In this document: in pieces, positions 53,469-61,443 of the stretch
How the letters are laid out: every line of letters begins with the position of its first letter
Position numbering within the stretch: the stretch's first letter is position 1
Assembly: GCF_047634355.1 (NCBI RefSeq)
Contig: NZ_JBLIAL010000005.1
Length of the DNA: 64,000 nucleotides
Strand: one strand, 5' to 3'
DNA from: Porticoccus sp002341315
Lineage (GTDB): Bacteria > Pseudomonadota > Gammaproteobacteria > Pseudomonadales > Porticoccaceae
Made by a program: the position numbers and the translations under genes
Notes under the pieces: model-generated
Databases searched by the model: none
What the model was told of the DNA's origin: nothing
Seen by the model: the letters and a program-made list of their open reading frames with translations, nothing else

Positions 53469-53915
53469 TCAGCGCGCCCTGGCTGCTTTTACTTCCACCG
53501 CCCTGCGTTCAACGGCTACTTTATCAAGGATGCCGTTGATATATTTGTACGCATCGGTTGGACCAAAGGTCTTGGCCAGATTGACCGCCTCATTGATGGC
53601 CACCTTGTAGGGAACATCGATGCGATAACACAACTCGTAACTGCCCATGCGCAGCAGCGCCCTGGATACCGGATCCAGATCGGTATTCTTGCGATCGAGG
53701 TGACAGCCGTAAACAGCATCCAGTTCGTCAAGATGACGAGGAATACCGTGTAGCAGCTCCCGAAAAAACTCGGTATCCACCTTGCGCATATCATTGTCGA
53801 CAAAAAACTCCGCTTCGATACTGTGTAAGTCCGAACCGGAGAGCTGCCACTGATACAGTGCCTGAACCAATAACTGGCGGGCTTTTCTTCGTGTTGAGGG
53901 CAATGACAAGACCAT
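53469..53915 (-). CDS. nusB: Transcription antitermination factor NusB
   Basis: 148 residues, all-helical, with the Arg-rich N-terminus (RRKARQLLVQALYQW) that binds boxA RNA and the closing PYKVAINEAVNLAKTFG, KYINGILDKVA segments. It works with NusE in rRNA antitermination. Three bases after ribH. Confidence 0.97.
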   Translation of the reverse strand: MVLSLPSTRRKARQLLVQALYQWQLSGSDLHSIEAEFFVDNDMRKVDTEFFRELLHGIPRHLDELDAVYGCHLDRKNTDLDPVSRALLRMGSYELCYRIDVPYKVAINEAVNLAKTFGPTDAYKYINGILDKVAVERRAVEVKAARAR

Positions 53916-53918
53916 CTC

Positions 53919-54389
53919 CTAAAGCTGACGAAAAAGGGAGATCATTTCCAGTGCGGTCAGTGCCGCCTCTTCTCCCTTATTTTCCTGATTATCACCGGCA
54001 CGCTGTTGCGCCTGCGCCAGATCATCGGTTGTCAAAACACCGAAAGCGACGGGCAGCCCCTCCTGCAGAGCGACCTCCCCGATGCCACGAGTCGTTTCGC
54101 TGCACACATAGTCAAAATGCGGTGTGCCGCCACGGATCACACACCCCAGGGCAACCACGGCATCATAACGGCGGGTCTTTGCCACTTGACTGCAGGTCAG
54201 CGGCAACTCAAAGGCGCCGGGGACCCGGAACAGATCAATAGCCTGCCCATCAATACCATGACGCAACAAGGCTCGCTGCGCGCCCGCCAACAAGCTGTCG
54301 GTAATCTGGCTGTTCCAGCGCGCCACCACAATAGCGATGCGTGCGCCCTCCACGTTAAAACTACCCTCATCGGGGCGATATTCACTCAT
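53919..54389 (-). CDS. ribH: 6,7-dimethyl-8-ribityllumazine synthase
   Basis: 156 residues. Substrate loop VPGAFELP (57-64), and GCVIRGGTPHFDYV (82-95) with the catalytic His 91. Penultimate step of riboflavin synthesis; forms large icosahedral or pentameric shells. Placed between ribBX and nusB. Confidence 0.97.
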   Translation of the reverse strand: MSEYRPDEGSFNVEGARIAIVVARWNSQITDSLLAGAQRALLRHGIDGQAIDLFRVPGAFELPLTCSQVAKTRRYDAVVALGCVIRGGTPHFDYVCSETTRGIGEVALQEGLPVAFGVLTTDDLAQAQQRAGDNQENKGEEAALTALEMISLFRQL

Positions 54390-54458
54390 GTTCTTTTTCC
54401 GGTAGGTTTACAGCCTGTTAAAACAGCCTTCAGACCCCCGCTGAACGATCCGCGGGAA

Positions 54459-55571
54459 TCAATCACAATTGATATATTCGACGACTTCCAGATCAAACCC
54501 GGAAATGCCGGTGAAACGGAAGGGCGCGCTCATCAGGCGCATTTTATGAATACCGAGATCCATCAGTATCTGTGAGCCGGTGCCGACCTGCTGATACACC
54601 ACCTCACTGGCCTGCTGGGGCCTGGAGGGTTCACGGCTGAGCATTTCGTCAACATTGGCATCAATATCATCCGCCGTCTCCGGGTAGTAGAGAAACACGA
54701 CAACGCCGCGACCCTCCTCGGCGACTTTCTCCATGGCACGCGACAGACTCCAGCTCCGGTAACCATCACCGGGCTCCATGGCAAACAGGTCGCGGGATGA
54801 TTTATTGATATGCACCCGCACCAGCGGCGGCTCACCCGAGGTCACATCACCCATCACCAGTGCAAAATGTTTTTCATTGCGAGCCACGTCGAGATAGGTT
54901 TTCAGATCAAACCGACCGTATTGGGTATCAATAGGGCGATCATTGATGCAACTAACGGTTTTCTCGGTCACCAGCCGATAATGGATCAGATCGGCGATAG
55001 TGCCGATTTTCAACTGGTGCTTGATCGCAAAGGCTTCCAGATCAGCTCTCCGGGCCATGGTGCCATCGTCATTCATGATTTCGACAATCACGGCCGCCGG
55101 TTCAAAGCCACTCATGCGAGCCAGGTCGCAACCGGCCTCCGTATGCCCCGCACGACTCAATACACCACCCGGCTGGGCTTTGAGGGGAAAGATGTGCCCC
55201 GGCTGCACAATATCCTGGGGCCTGGCATTACTGGACACCGCCACCTGCACTGTCCGGGCGCGGTCAGCCGCAGAGATACCGGTGGTAACACCCTCGGCCG
55301 CCTCAATGGATACGGTAAAATTGGTGCCATGGCTCGCCTTGTTGGCATCCACCATCAAGGGCAAACTCAACTGTCGACAGCGATCCTCGGAGAGTGTCAG
55401 GCAGATCAGCCCGCGGCCGTGGGTGGCCATAAAATTAATATCTTCCGGGCGAACCATAGTCGCCGCCATAACCAGATCGCCTTCATTTTCACGATCCTCG
55501 TCGTCCATGAGAATGACCATTTTCCCCTGGCGGATATCGGTAACCAGTTCTTCGATAGTATTCAATGCCAT
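54459..55571 (-). CDS. ribB: 3,4-dihydroxy-2-butanone-4-phosphate synthase fused to inactive GTP cyclohydrolase II-like domain (RibBX)
   Basis: 370 residues. The first 205 are a complete RibB: DDEDRENEGDL (24-34), HGRGLICLTL and the RAGHTEAGCDLAR loop. The rest aligns with GTP cyclohydrolase II but has no Cys triad: where the zinc ligands should be it reads RVHINKSSRDLFAMEPGDGY. So the second half is a RibX-type domain, catalytically dead. The window has a separate functional ribA. The order ribD-ribE-ribBX-ribH-nusB is the usual one. Confidence 0.95.
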   Translation of the reverse strand: MALNTIEELVTDIRQGKMVILMDDEDRENEGDLVMAATMVRPEDINFMATHGRGLICLTLSEDRCRQLSLPLMVDANKASHGTNFTVSIEAAEGVTTGISAADRARTVQVAVSSNARPQDIVQPGHIFPLKAQPGGVLSRAGHTEAGCDLARMSGFEPAAVIVEIMNDDGTMARRADLEAFAIKHQLKIGTIADLIHYRLVTEKTVSCINDRPIDTQYGRFDLKTYLDVARNEKHFALVMGDVTSGEPPLVRVHINKSSRDLFAMEPGDGYRSWSLSRAMEKVAEEGRGVVVFLYYPETADDIDANVDEMLSREPSRPQQASEVVYQQVGTGSQILMDLGIHKMRLMSAPFRFTGISGFDLEVVEYINCD

Positions 55572-55616
55572 AATTCGATCTTCTCTAACTGTCCGTTTGT
55601 CGCGGTCGCACTTCGG

Positions 55617-56225
55617 TCAGGCTACTGCTGCCTTGTCACCCAACAGTAGCCGCTCCAGGTAGCGAGCCACCAAATCAACTTCGAGGTTGACCCGGCTGCC
55701 GGGTACGTAGGTACCCATCACCGTATGCTCGAGTGTATGGGGCACAATATTCAGCTCGAACTCTGCGCCCTCCACACGATTTACCGTAAGGCTGGTGCCA
55801 TCCACGGTGATGGATCCCTTGTGGGCAATGTATTTTGCCAGTGAATCGGGGGCACGCAGACGAAAACGCTCGGACCGCGCATCGGGGTGGCGGCTCAGCA
55901 CTTCCCCCACCGCGTCGATATGACCGGAAACCAGGTGTCCGCCCAGGCGGCTCGAAGGCGTCAATGCCCGCTCAAGATTGACAGGCGTTCCCGCTTGCCA
56001 GTCACCGATAGTAGTGTTCGCCAGGGTCTCCGAAGACACATCGGCGACATAACCGTCGCCGGGCAATGCTATTACGGTCAGACAAACGCCGTTGGTGGCG
56101 ATACTGTCACCCAGGCCAATACTGCCGAGGTCAAGACCAGAGGTTTTAACCCGCAACCGCAGATCGCCACTACGGGGCTCGCAGACCACAATTTCGCCAA
56201 CTGCTTCAATAATGCCTGTAAACAT
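55617..56225 (-). CDS. ribE: Riboflavin synthase (alpha)
   Basis: 202 residues from the ATG at 56225 (MFTGIIEAVGEI). Two lumazine-binding repeats, each with GDSIATNGVCLTV- and KGSITVDGTSLTV-type motifs. Dismutates two lumazines to riboflavin. Called ribC in some gammaproteobacteria. The frame upstream of this ATG carries no homologous residues. Confidence 0.96.
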   Translation of the reverse strand: MFTGIIEAVGEIVVCEPRSGDLRLRVKTSGLDLGSIGLGDSIATNGVCLTVIALPGDGYVADVSSETLANTTIGDWQAGTPVNLERALTPSSRLGGHLVSGHIDAVGEVLSRHPDARSERFRLRAPDSLAKYIAHKGSITVDGTSLTVNRVEGAEFELNIVPHTLEHTVMGTYVPGSRVNLEVDLVARYLERLLLGDKAAVA

Positions 56226-56282
56226 AACACCTGCGCCCACCAGCACGCGATTACTCGTCGATTAAGCCCAATTTGTCGTCTT

Positions 56283-57386
56283 TTACCGGGACGGTGTCGA
56301 GGGTTCCGACGTGATCCGCAAATCGTCACCCACTATGCGAATATCCCGTATCTTTAACGGCAATTGCTGATCCATATTATCAAAAGGCAACACCAGCATA
56401 GGCCTCGCCAGATTGCCGAGTAATGTCGGCGCCATGTAAACGATCAGCTCATCCACCAGCCCCTGACCGACAAACGCACCGGCGAGCGTCGCTCCGGCTT
56501 CCACCAGCACACGATTGCACTCCAGTCCTGCGAGATGTCGCAGCAGGGCCGCCAGATCTACGCTGCCATCTCCCCTGTCGAGGGTGACCGATGCCACACC
56601 GGGGATATTTTTTTCAACCGCCGTCGCCAGCAGTGTCCTGCCACCGTCGGTTAGCAGGGTGGCTTCAGGGGGCAAGGGGCTTTTTCCACACACCACCACT
56701 CTGAGCGGTTGCCTCATGGCAATCTCGGCTGCATTATCAAGCCCCAGCTCGGCGGCCCGGACGGTGAGTGATGGATCATCGTGCAACAGCGTACCGCTAC
56801 CGGTAATAATGGCACAGCTTTGCGCCCGCAGACGCTGCACATCGCTGCGCGCTGCAACACCGGTAATCCACTGGCTTTCGCCACTGGCCATAGCCGTGCG
56901 CGCATCCATACTCATGGCCAGTTTAACCGTAACCCAGGGCATGCCGTGCTGGTGACGCTTGATAAAACCCCGATTGAGTTCCCGTGCCTGATCCTCCAGC
57001 ACGGGGCCATCCACGGTGATACCAGCACGCCGAAGCTTTTCCAGCCCGGCACCGGCAACCTCGGGATTGGGGTCCACCATCGCATACACTACGCGAGATA
57101 TACCCGCCAAAATCAGCGCTTCCACACAGGGCGGGGTGCGGCCGTGATGGCTGCAGGGCTCAAGTGTGACATACGCCGTGGCACCTTTGGCCGCGGCACC
57201 TGCCTGACTCAGAGCATGAATTTCCGCGTGGGGCTCACCGGCTCGCTCATGCCAGCCTTCCCCGATCACCCGATCACCGCTGGCGATGACACAACCCACC
57301 GCCGGATTGGGCATCGTGGTGTAGCGACCCCGGCCCGCCAGTTGCAGTGCCCTGGCCATCAGGCTCAAATCAAGACGACGGCTCAC
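56283..57386 (-). CDS. ribD: Riboflavin biosynthesis deaminase-reductase RibD
   Basis: 367 residues. N-terminal deaminase with zinc site HAEIHAL (His 53, Glu 55) and PCSHHGRTPPC (Cys 78, Cys 87); C-terminal reductase (KLAMSMDARTAMASGESQWI, RVLVEAGATLAGAF). Two consecutive steps of the pathway. Starts five bases after the nrdR stop. Confidence 0.97.
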   Translation of the reverse strand: MSRRLDLSLMARALQLAGRGRYTTMPNPAVGCVIASGDRVIGEGWHERAGEPHAEIHALSQAGAAAKGATAYVTLEPCSHHGRTPPCVEALILAGISRVVYAMVDPNPEVAGAGLEKLRRAGITVDGPVLEDQARELNRGFIKRHQHGMPWVTVKLAMSMDARTAMASGESQWITGVAARSDVQRLRAQSCAIITGSGTLLHDDPSLTVRAAELGLDNAAEIAMRQPLRVVVCGKSPLPPEATLLTDGGRTLLATAVEKNIPGVASVTLDRGDGSVDLAALLRHLAGLECNRVLVEAGATLAGAFVGQGLVDELIVYMAPTLLGNLARPMLVLPFDNMDQQLPLKIRDIRIVGDDLRITSEPSTPSR

Positions 57387-57391
57387 CGGAT

Positions 57392-57865
57392 TCAGACACC
57401 TTTAATATCAGGCAGGTTTTTTTCCAGCCGGTCCAGTTCTGCACGAAATTCATTCAGATCCTGAAAGCTGCGATAGACCGAGGCAAATCTGACATAGGCC
57501 ACTTCATCGAGCTCGCGCAACTGTTCCATCACCTGCTCGCCAATCATTCGGGACGTCACCTCACGCTCGCCGGTAGCGCGGATCTGGTGCTGAATATGGG
57601 AAATGGCCGCTTCAATACGCTCAATACTCACTGGCCTTTTTTCCAGAGCACGCAACAACCCCGCCCTCAGCTTGTCCTCGTCGAACGGCTCGCGCACGTC
57701 ATCACGCTTGATGACTCTTGGCATAAGCAGTTCTGCCACCTCATAGGTGGTAAAGCGCTCCTTGCAGGAGAGGCACTCACGTCGACGGCGCACCTGATCG
57801 CCTTCGGCAACCAGCCGGGAATCAATCACCTTGGTATCGTCGGCGCTACAGAAAGGACAGTGCAT
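57392..57865 (-). CDS. nrdR: Transcriptional repressor NrdR
   Basis: 157 residues from the ATG at 57865 (MHCPFCSADDTKVIDSR). Zinc ribbon with Cys 3, 6, 31 and 34, and an ATP-cone domain (about 49-139; VIKRDDVREPFDEDKL). It represses ribonucleotide reductase genes when bound to adenine nucleotides. The upstream-extended frame is discarded. First of the nrdR-rib genes. Confidence 0.97.
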   Translation of the reverse strand: MHCPFCSADDTKVIDSRLVAEGDQVRRRRECLSCKERFTTYEVAELLMPRVIKRDDVREPFDEDKLRAGLLRALEKRPVSIERIEAAISHIQHQIRATGEREVTSRMIGEQVMEQLRELDEVAYVRFASVYRSFQDLNEFRAELDRLEKNLPDIKGV

Positions 57866-57984
57866 GGGTTTTGCCAATGAATTCGAACAGGCGCAAATGG
57901 TACCACATCTTGTCATTGCCACCCGCTCTGTAAAACCGGCCACAGGGACAAAACGACACCTTCAATCAGAACCCCATCAGAAAC

Positions 57985-58013
57985 AAAAAGCCCCGCTTGA
58001 GCAGGGCTTTTCT
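57985..58013 (-). terminator. Intrinsic terminator after glyA
   Basis: Stem AGCCC-C-GC / GC-A-GGGCT with one mismatch and a TTGA loop, T4-5 on both sides. Located 24 bases after the glyA stop. Confidence 0.8.
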
Positions 58014-58036
58014 GACCATCTGGTCGCGGCGGTCAT

Positions 58037-59296
58037 TTAGCCATAGACGGGGAATCTGGCGCAGATCTCCAGCACCTTTTCCTTCACCTGTGGAATTACC
58101 TGCTCAACGGTACCATTCTCCAGGCTATCCAGCACATCGCAGATCCAGTGGGTAAGCTGGATACTCTCAGCCTCGGTAAACCCACGGGTAGTAATTGCCG
58201 GCGTACCAATCCGCAGCCCCGAGGTGATAAACGGTGAGCGGGGATCATTGGGCACAGCATTCTTGTTGACAGTGATGAAGGCTCGGCCGAGGGCCTCGTC
58301 GGCATCCTTACCGGTATAGTCCTTGCCGATCAGGTCCACCAGCATCAGGTGGTTTTCAGTGCCTTTGGAGACAATCCGGATACCTCGTTCCATAAAGGCA
58401 GCAGCCATGGCCTTGGCATTTTTCACCACCTGCTGCTGGTAGACACGGAAATCCTCGGTCATCGCTTCCTTGAAAGACACCGCCTTGGCAGCAATCACAT
58501 GGCACAGGGGACCGCCCTGGCCACCGGGGAATACCGCCGAGTTAATTTTTTTCGCCAGCTCTTCGCTGTTGGTCAGAATGATACCGCCGCGGGGACCCCG
58601 CAGGGTTTTATGGGTGGTTGACGTCACCACATCGGCATAGGGAACTGGACTGGGATAAACACCCGCGGCCACCAGACCCGCCACGTGAGCCATATCCACC
58701 AGCAAGTAGGCACCCACCTTGTCGGCAATCTCGCGAAATTTAGCCCAATCCAGTATCCCTGAATAGGCGGAGAAACCGGCCACAATCATTTTTGGCTTGT
58801 GTTCCAGTGCCAGCGTTTCAATTTGCTGATAGTCCACCAGACCGGTTTCAGGATCGAGTCCATATTGGACAGCATGGTAAATCTTGCCTGAGAAATTCGG
58901 TTTGGCGCCATGGGTGAGATGCCCACCGGCATCCAGACTCATACCGAGGATGGTATCACCCGGCAGGCATAGCGCCTGATAGACTGCACTGTTGGCCTGT
59001 GATCCGGAATGGGGCTGGACGTTGGCATAGCCGGCACCAAATAGCACCTTGACCCGCTCAATGGCCAACTCCTCGGTCTGATCAACAAATTCACAACCAC
59101 CGTAGTAGCGCTTGTGGGGATAACCCTCTGCGTACTTGTTGGTGAGCTTGGTGCCCTGAGCGGCCATGACTGCGGGACTGGTGTAATTCTCGGAGGCAAT
59201 CAGCTCGAGGTGCTCTTCCTGACGCTGCTCTTCGTGTTGAATGGCAGCCCAGATTTCGGGGTCAAAACTGGCAATGCTGATATCTTTATCGAACAT
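58037..59296 (-). CDS. glyA: Serine hydroxymethyltransferase
   Basis: 419 residues from the ATG at 59296 (MFDKDISIASFDPEIW). PLP lysine 230 in VTSTTHKTLRGPRGG. Converts serine and tetrahydrofolate to glycine and methylene-THF. The extension to 59362 overlaps its promoter and is rejected. It is followed by nrdR. Confidence 0.98.
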   Translation of the reverse strand: MFDKDISIASFDPEIWAAIQHEEQRQEEHLELIASENYTSPAVMAAQGTKLTNKYAEGYPHKRYYGGCEFVDQTEELAIERVKVLFGAGYANVQPHSGSQANSAVYQALCLPGDTILGMSLDAGGHLTHGAKPNFSGKIYHAVQYGLDPETGLVDYQQIETLALEHKPKMIVAGFSAYSGILDWAKFREIADKVGAYLLVDMAHVAGLVAAGVYPSPVPYADVVTSTTHKTLRGPRGGIILTNSEELAKKINSAVFPGGQGGPLCHVIAAKAVSFKEAMTEDFRVYQQQVVKNAKAMAAAFMERGIRIVSKGTENHLMLVDLIGKDYTGKDADEALGRAFITVNKNAVPNDPRSPFITSGLRIGTPAITTRGFTEAESIQLTHWICDVLDSLENGTVEQVIPQVKEKVLEICARFPVYG

Positions 59297-59332
59297 GGAT
59301 CTCACACTGGTGGCTGGGGAAAAAGAGCGTGA

Positions 59333-59362
59333 ATTGTACACAAATCCACCAGCGAATCCCAA
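59333..59362 (-). promoter_or_regulatory. Sigma-70 promoter of glyA
   Basis: Minus strand TTGGGA (59362-59357), 18-base spacer, TACAAT (59338-59333), about 40 bases before the ATG. No glycine riboswitch is seen in the short leader. Confidence 0.6.
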
Positions 59363-59436
59363 GCTAAATACAATGCTTTGAACGCTATTGACTCACCGGT
59401 AAGATATCGCCTTACCCAGCGGCCAGCCCTTAACCA

Positions 59437-61443
59437 TCAAGTTATGCGGTCAGCGGCCCAGCTTGAAAAGGCCATTTCTTTGACATTTTGCAATTCGTCC
59501 TCTGCCACACCCCAGACAGCATTGGACGTGAGAGGATCATCGTGAAAAATATACAGACGGGAAGCCAACTCATTGAACGGTAGCGAGGACTCACCATAGC
59601 GCTCCCCATTGTCCTGGGTTGAAACCTTGATGCCGTTGCCCCAGTTTTGCCCGCTGTCATTGTTCGGGTTATAAAAATAAACCCGCATTTCTCCCGACTG
59701 ATCGAGCGCCACACGCAGGATGGTAATCGCATGCCAGCCCACAAACCGCGCTGAGCTGTCCGTCACCGCCAACCCCGCTGGCTGGGGGTGAATCACTAAC
59801 TGGTTGCCATTGTTGAGTGGGTGGTAACAGGCAAAGAAATTGCGCAGAAAACCATCGTAATCATGCAGCTTGCCGGTAGCCACGTCGACGGCAATATTAA
59901 AACCACGACCCACCCACCAGCCGTGAAACTCCGGATTGATCCAACGGTGCGGATCCTCACCGCGGTCGGCGCAGAGACGTCCCATCTGGAGATAAATACG
60001 ATCGAGATGTGGCACCAGCAAATTGGAAACCGGATCGCTGTCAATTGGCACCGCTCGCGTCAGATCCACTGGCAACTCTGCGGAATTGATGGACGCACCT
60101 TCAAAATGCATCAACATGCCATCAAAGTGCCCGACCTGATCGATCAGATGCAGCAGGTAGTCGGGGGCATTGAACGACCACATGGAAATCGCCCGCACCG
60201 ACTGACAGGTGGGGTTATTACCCTGTCCGAGACCCAGGGGCTGCCCAAGTACAGAAATGGTCCCGGCCAGCAAAAAGACCCGTGCGGGCAGCGCCTGACC
60301 AAAGGCCGCACTGATCGCAGCGTTGGCATTCTCGGAAAGATCGAGCGATATCTGCCGCCAAAGGCCGGGACCAATCGGCGGAATGAAGAGGACGCCGCGC
60401 TCCAACAACATGGCTAGTCCGTAGATCGCCTGGGCGGTTTCAGGGTAGATGGCTTCTTCAATCAGCTGATAGACCAGCTTGCTGTAACACTGCAGTGAAT
60501 CCAGCCCGGTATTACTCAGACCCAACGCATCGGGAATCAACTCAACCCGTTCATTTTCCAGCAGCCAGCGCAAAAATGCCGCATGGTAATCGGAGACCAG
60601 CCCCACATCGTGCATGGCCCGGGCAAACCCCCGGGCTTCCTGTTGCAGGGCATTGAAATCCATAGCGGCAAGATACGCCCGATAGTGGGGTATCCCAAGA
60701 TCATCCAGGCTGGTCTTGGTCGGCCCGAACAGCGCCGAGATCAAACGGTCTGCACCGAGGCGGGCATCACCGAGGCTGTAATCGCCCCCGGCCAATGTAA
60801 TCGCTATCTGGGTGATCATGGCTTTGACATGGCCGACCTGGATCGGGCGCTGGCCGAGAATACGCCAGATTTCATCGGTGAGGTTGCCCAGAATATCCTC
60901 GTAGCCGACGTGCCCAACCAGAAAATGCAACAGATCATTAACCACCCGAGTCATCTCCGGCTGGTTCTGGCGTTCCGCCTCAGAAGCTCCGGCAGAAAAT
61001 ACTTTACTCAGGTTATGGGCCAGTACCTGGGAGAGGAAATGGTGGGCCTGCTCTGCTGAAAATCCGGCCCGGACATAACTGCCACTGGCCACTGACAACG
61101 CCCTCAACTGGCTGAGACATTCAATCACAAGCGTCTGCCGGTCACCCAGCTCGAAGGTATTGGCCACCAGACCGGCCAGCAGGGTTTTCGGATCCTGCCA
61201 GTCGGTGCCCAGGAATACCCCGGCGCGGTCGAGTCTGGGGGCCCAGAGATAGAGCCGCTCAATACCCCCCGGCTGCATCATCAACCGACGACAGAGCTCC
61301 AACACCTGTGGCGTCGCTGCGGGTTTGGCGAAATCCCGGCTGCGCTCCAGCCGGCCAACCGCCTGCTCCAGGGAGCTTTCGATCACGTCAGCCAGCTCAC
61401 CTGAGCTGGCAACAGGGCCCGTCTCCGGGGAAACCTCAGACAT
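59437..61443 (-). CDS. 668-residue protein of unknown function with papain-like Cys-His-Asn motifs
   Basis: Not recognised as a named family. The first about 395 residues look helical and lack repeats or membrane segments. The last about 270 hold a possible papain-like site: Gln 407 and Cys 413 in GQGNNPTCQS (the Gln precedes the Cys by six residues, as Gln 19-Cys 25 in papain), His 571 in GWHAITI, and Asn 592/594 in YNPNND. Conserved-looking Trp/Gly stretches (WINPEFHGWWVGRGFN) lie between. No signal peptide, so cytosolic. The ATG at 61443 overlaps the upstream ATP-grasp stop by eight bases (ATGTCTGA), which implies coupled translation. Peptidase, amidase or transglutaminase-like activity is an inference from spacing only. 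Confidence 0.75.
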   Translation of the reverse strand: MSEVSPETGPVASSGELADVIESSLEQAVGRLERSRDFAKPAATPQVLELCRRLMMQPGGIERLYLWAPRLDRAGVFLGTDWQDPKTLLAGLVANTFELGDRQTLVIECLSQLRALSVASGSYVRAGFSAEQAHHFLSQVLAHNLSKVFSAGASEAERQNQPEMTRVVNDLLHFLVGHVGYEDILGNLTDEIWRILGQRPIQVGHVKAMITQIAITLAGGDYSLGDARLGADRLISALFGPTKTSLDDLGIPHYRAYLAAMDFNALQQEARGFARAMHDVGLVSDYHAAFLRWLLENERVELIPDALGLSNTGLDSLQCYSKLVYQLIEEAIYPETAQAIYGLAMLLERGVLFIPPIGPGLWRQISLDLSENANAAISAAFGQALPARVFLLAGTISVLGQPLGLGQGNNPTCQSVRAISMWSFNAPDYLLHLIDQVGHFDGMLMHFEGASINSAELPVDLTRAVPIDSDPVSNLLVPHLDRIYLQMGRLCADRGEDPHRWINPEFHGWWVGRGFNIAVDVATGKLHDYDGFLRNFFACYHPLNNGNQLVIHPQPAGLAVTDSSARFVGWHAITILRVALDQSGEMRVYFYNPNNDSGQNWGNGIKVSTQDNGERYGESSLPFNELASRLYIFHDDPLTSNAVWGVAEDELQNVKEMAFSSWAADRIT

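Noticed and set aside
54810..55649. 279-codon open frame antisense to ribBX
   Set aside because: Shadow of a well-supported gene; no start signals or family features.
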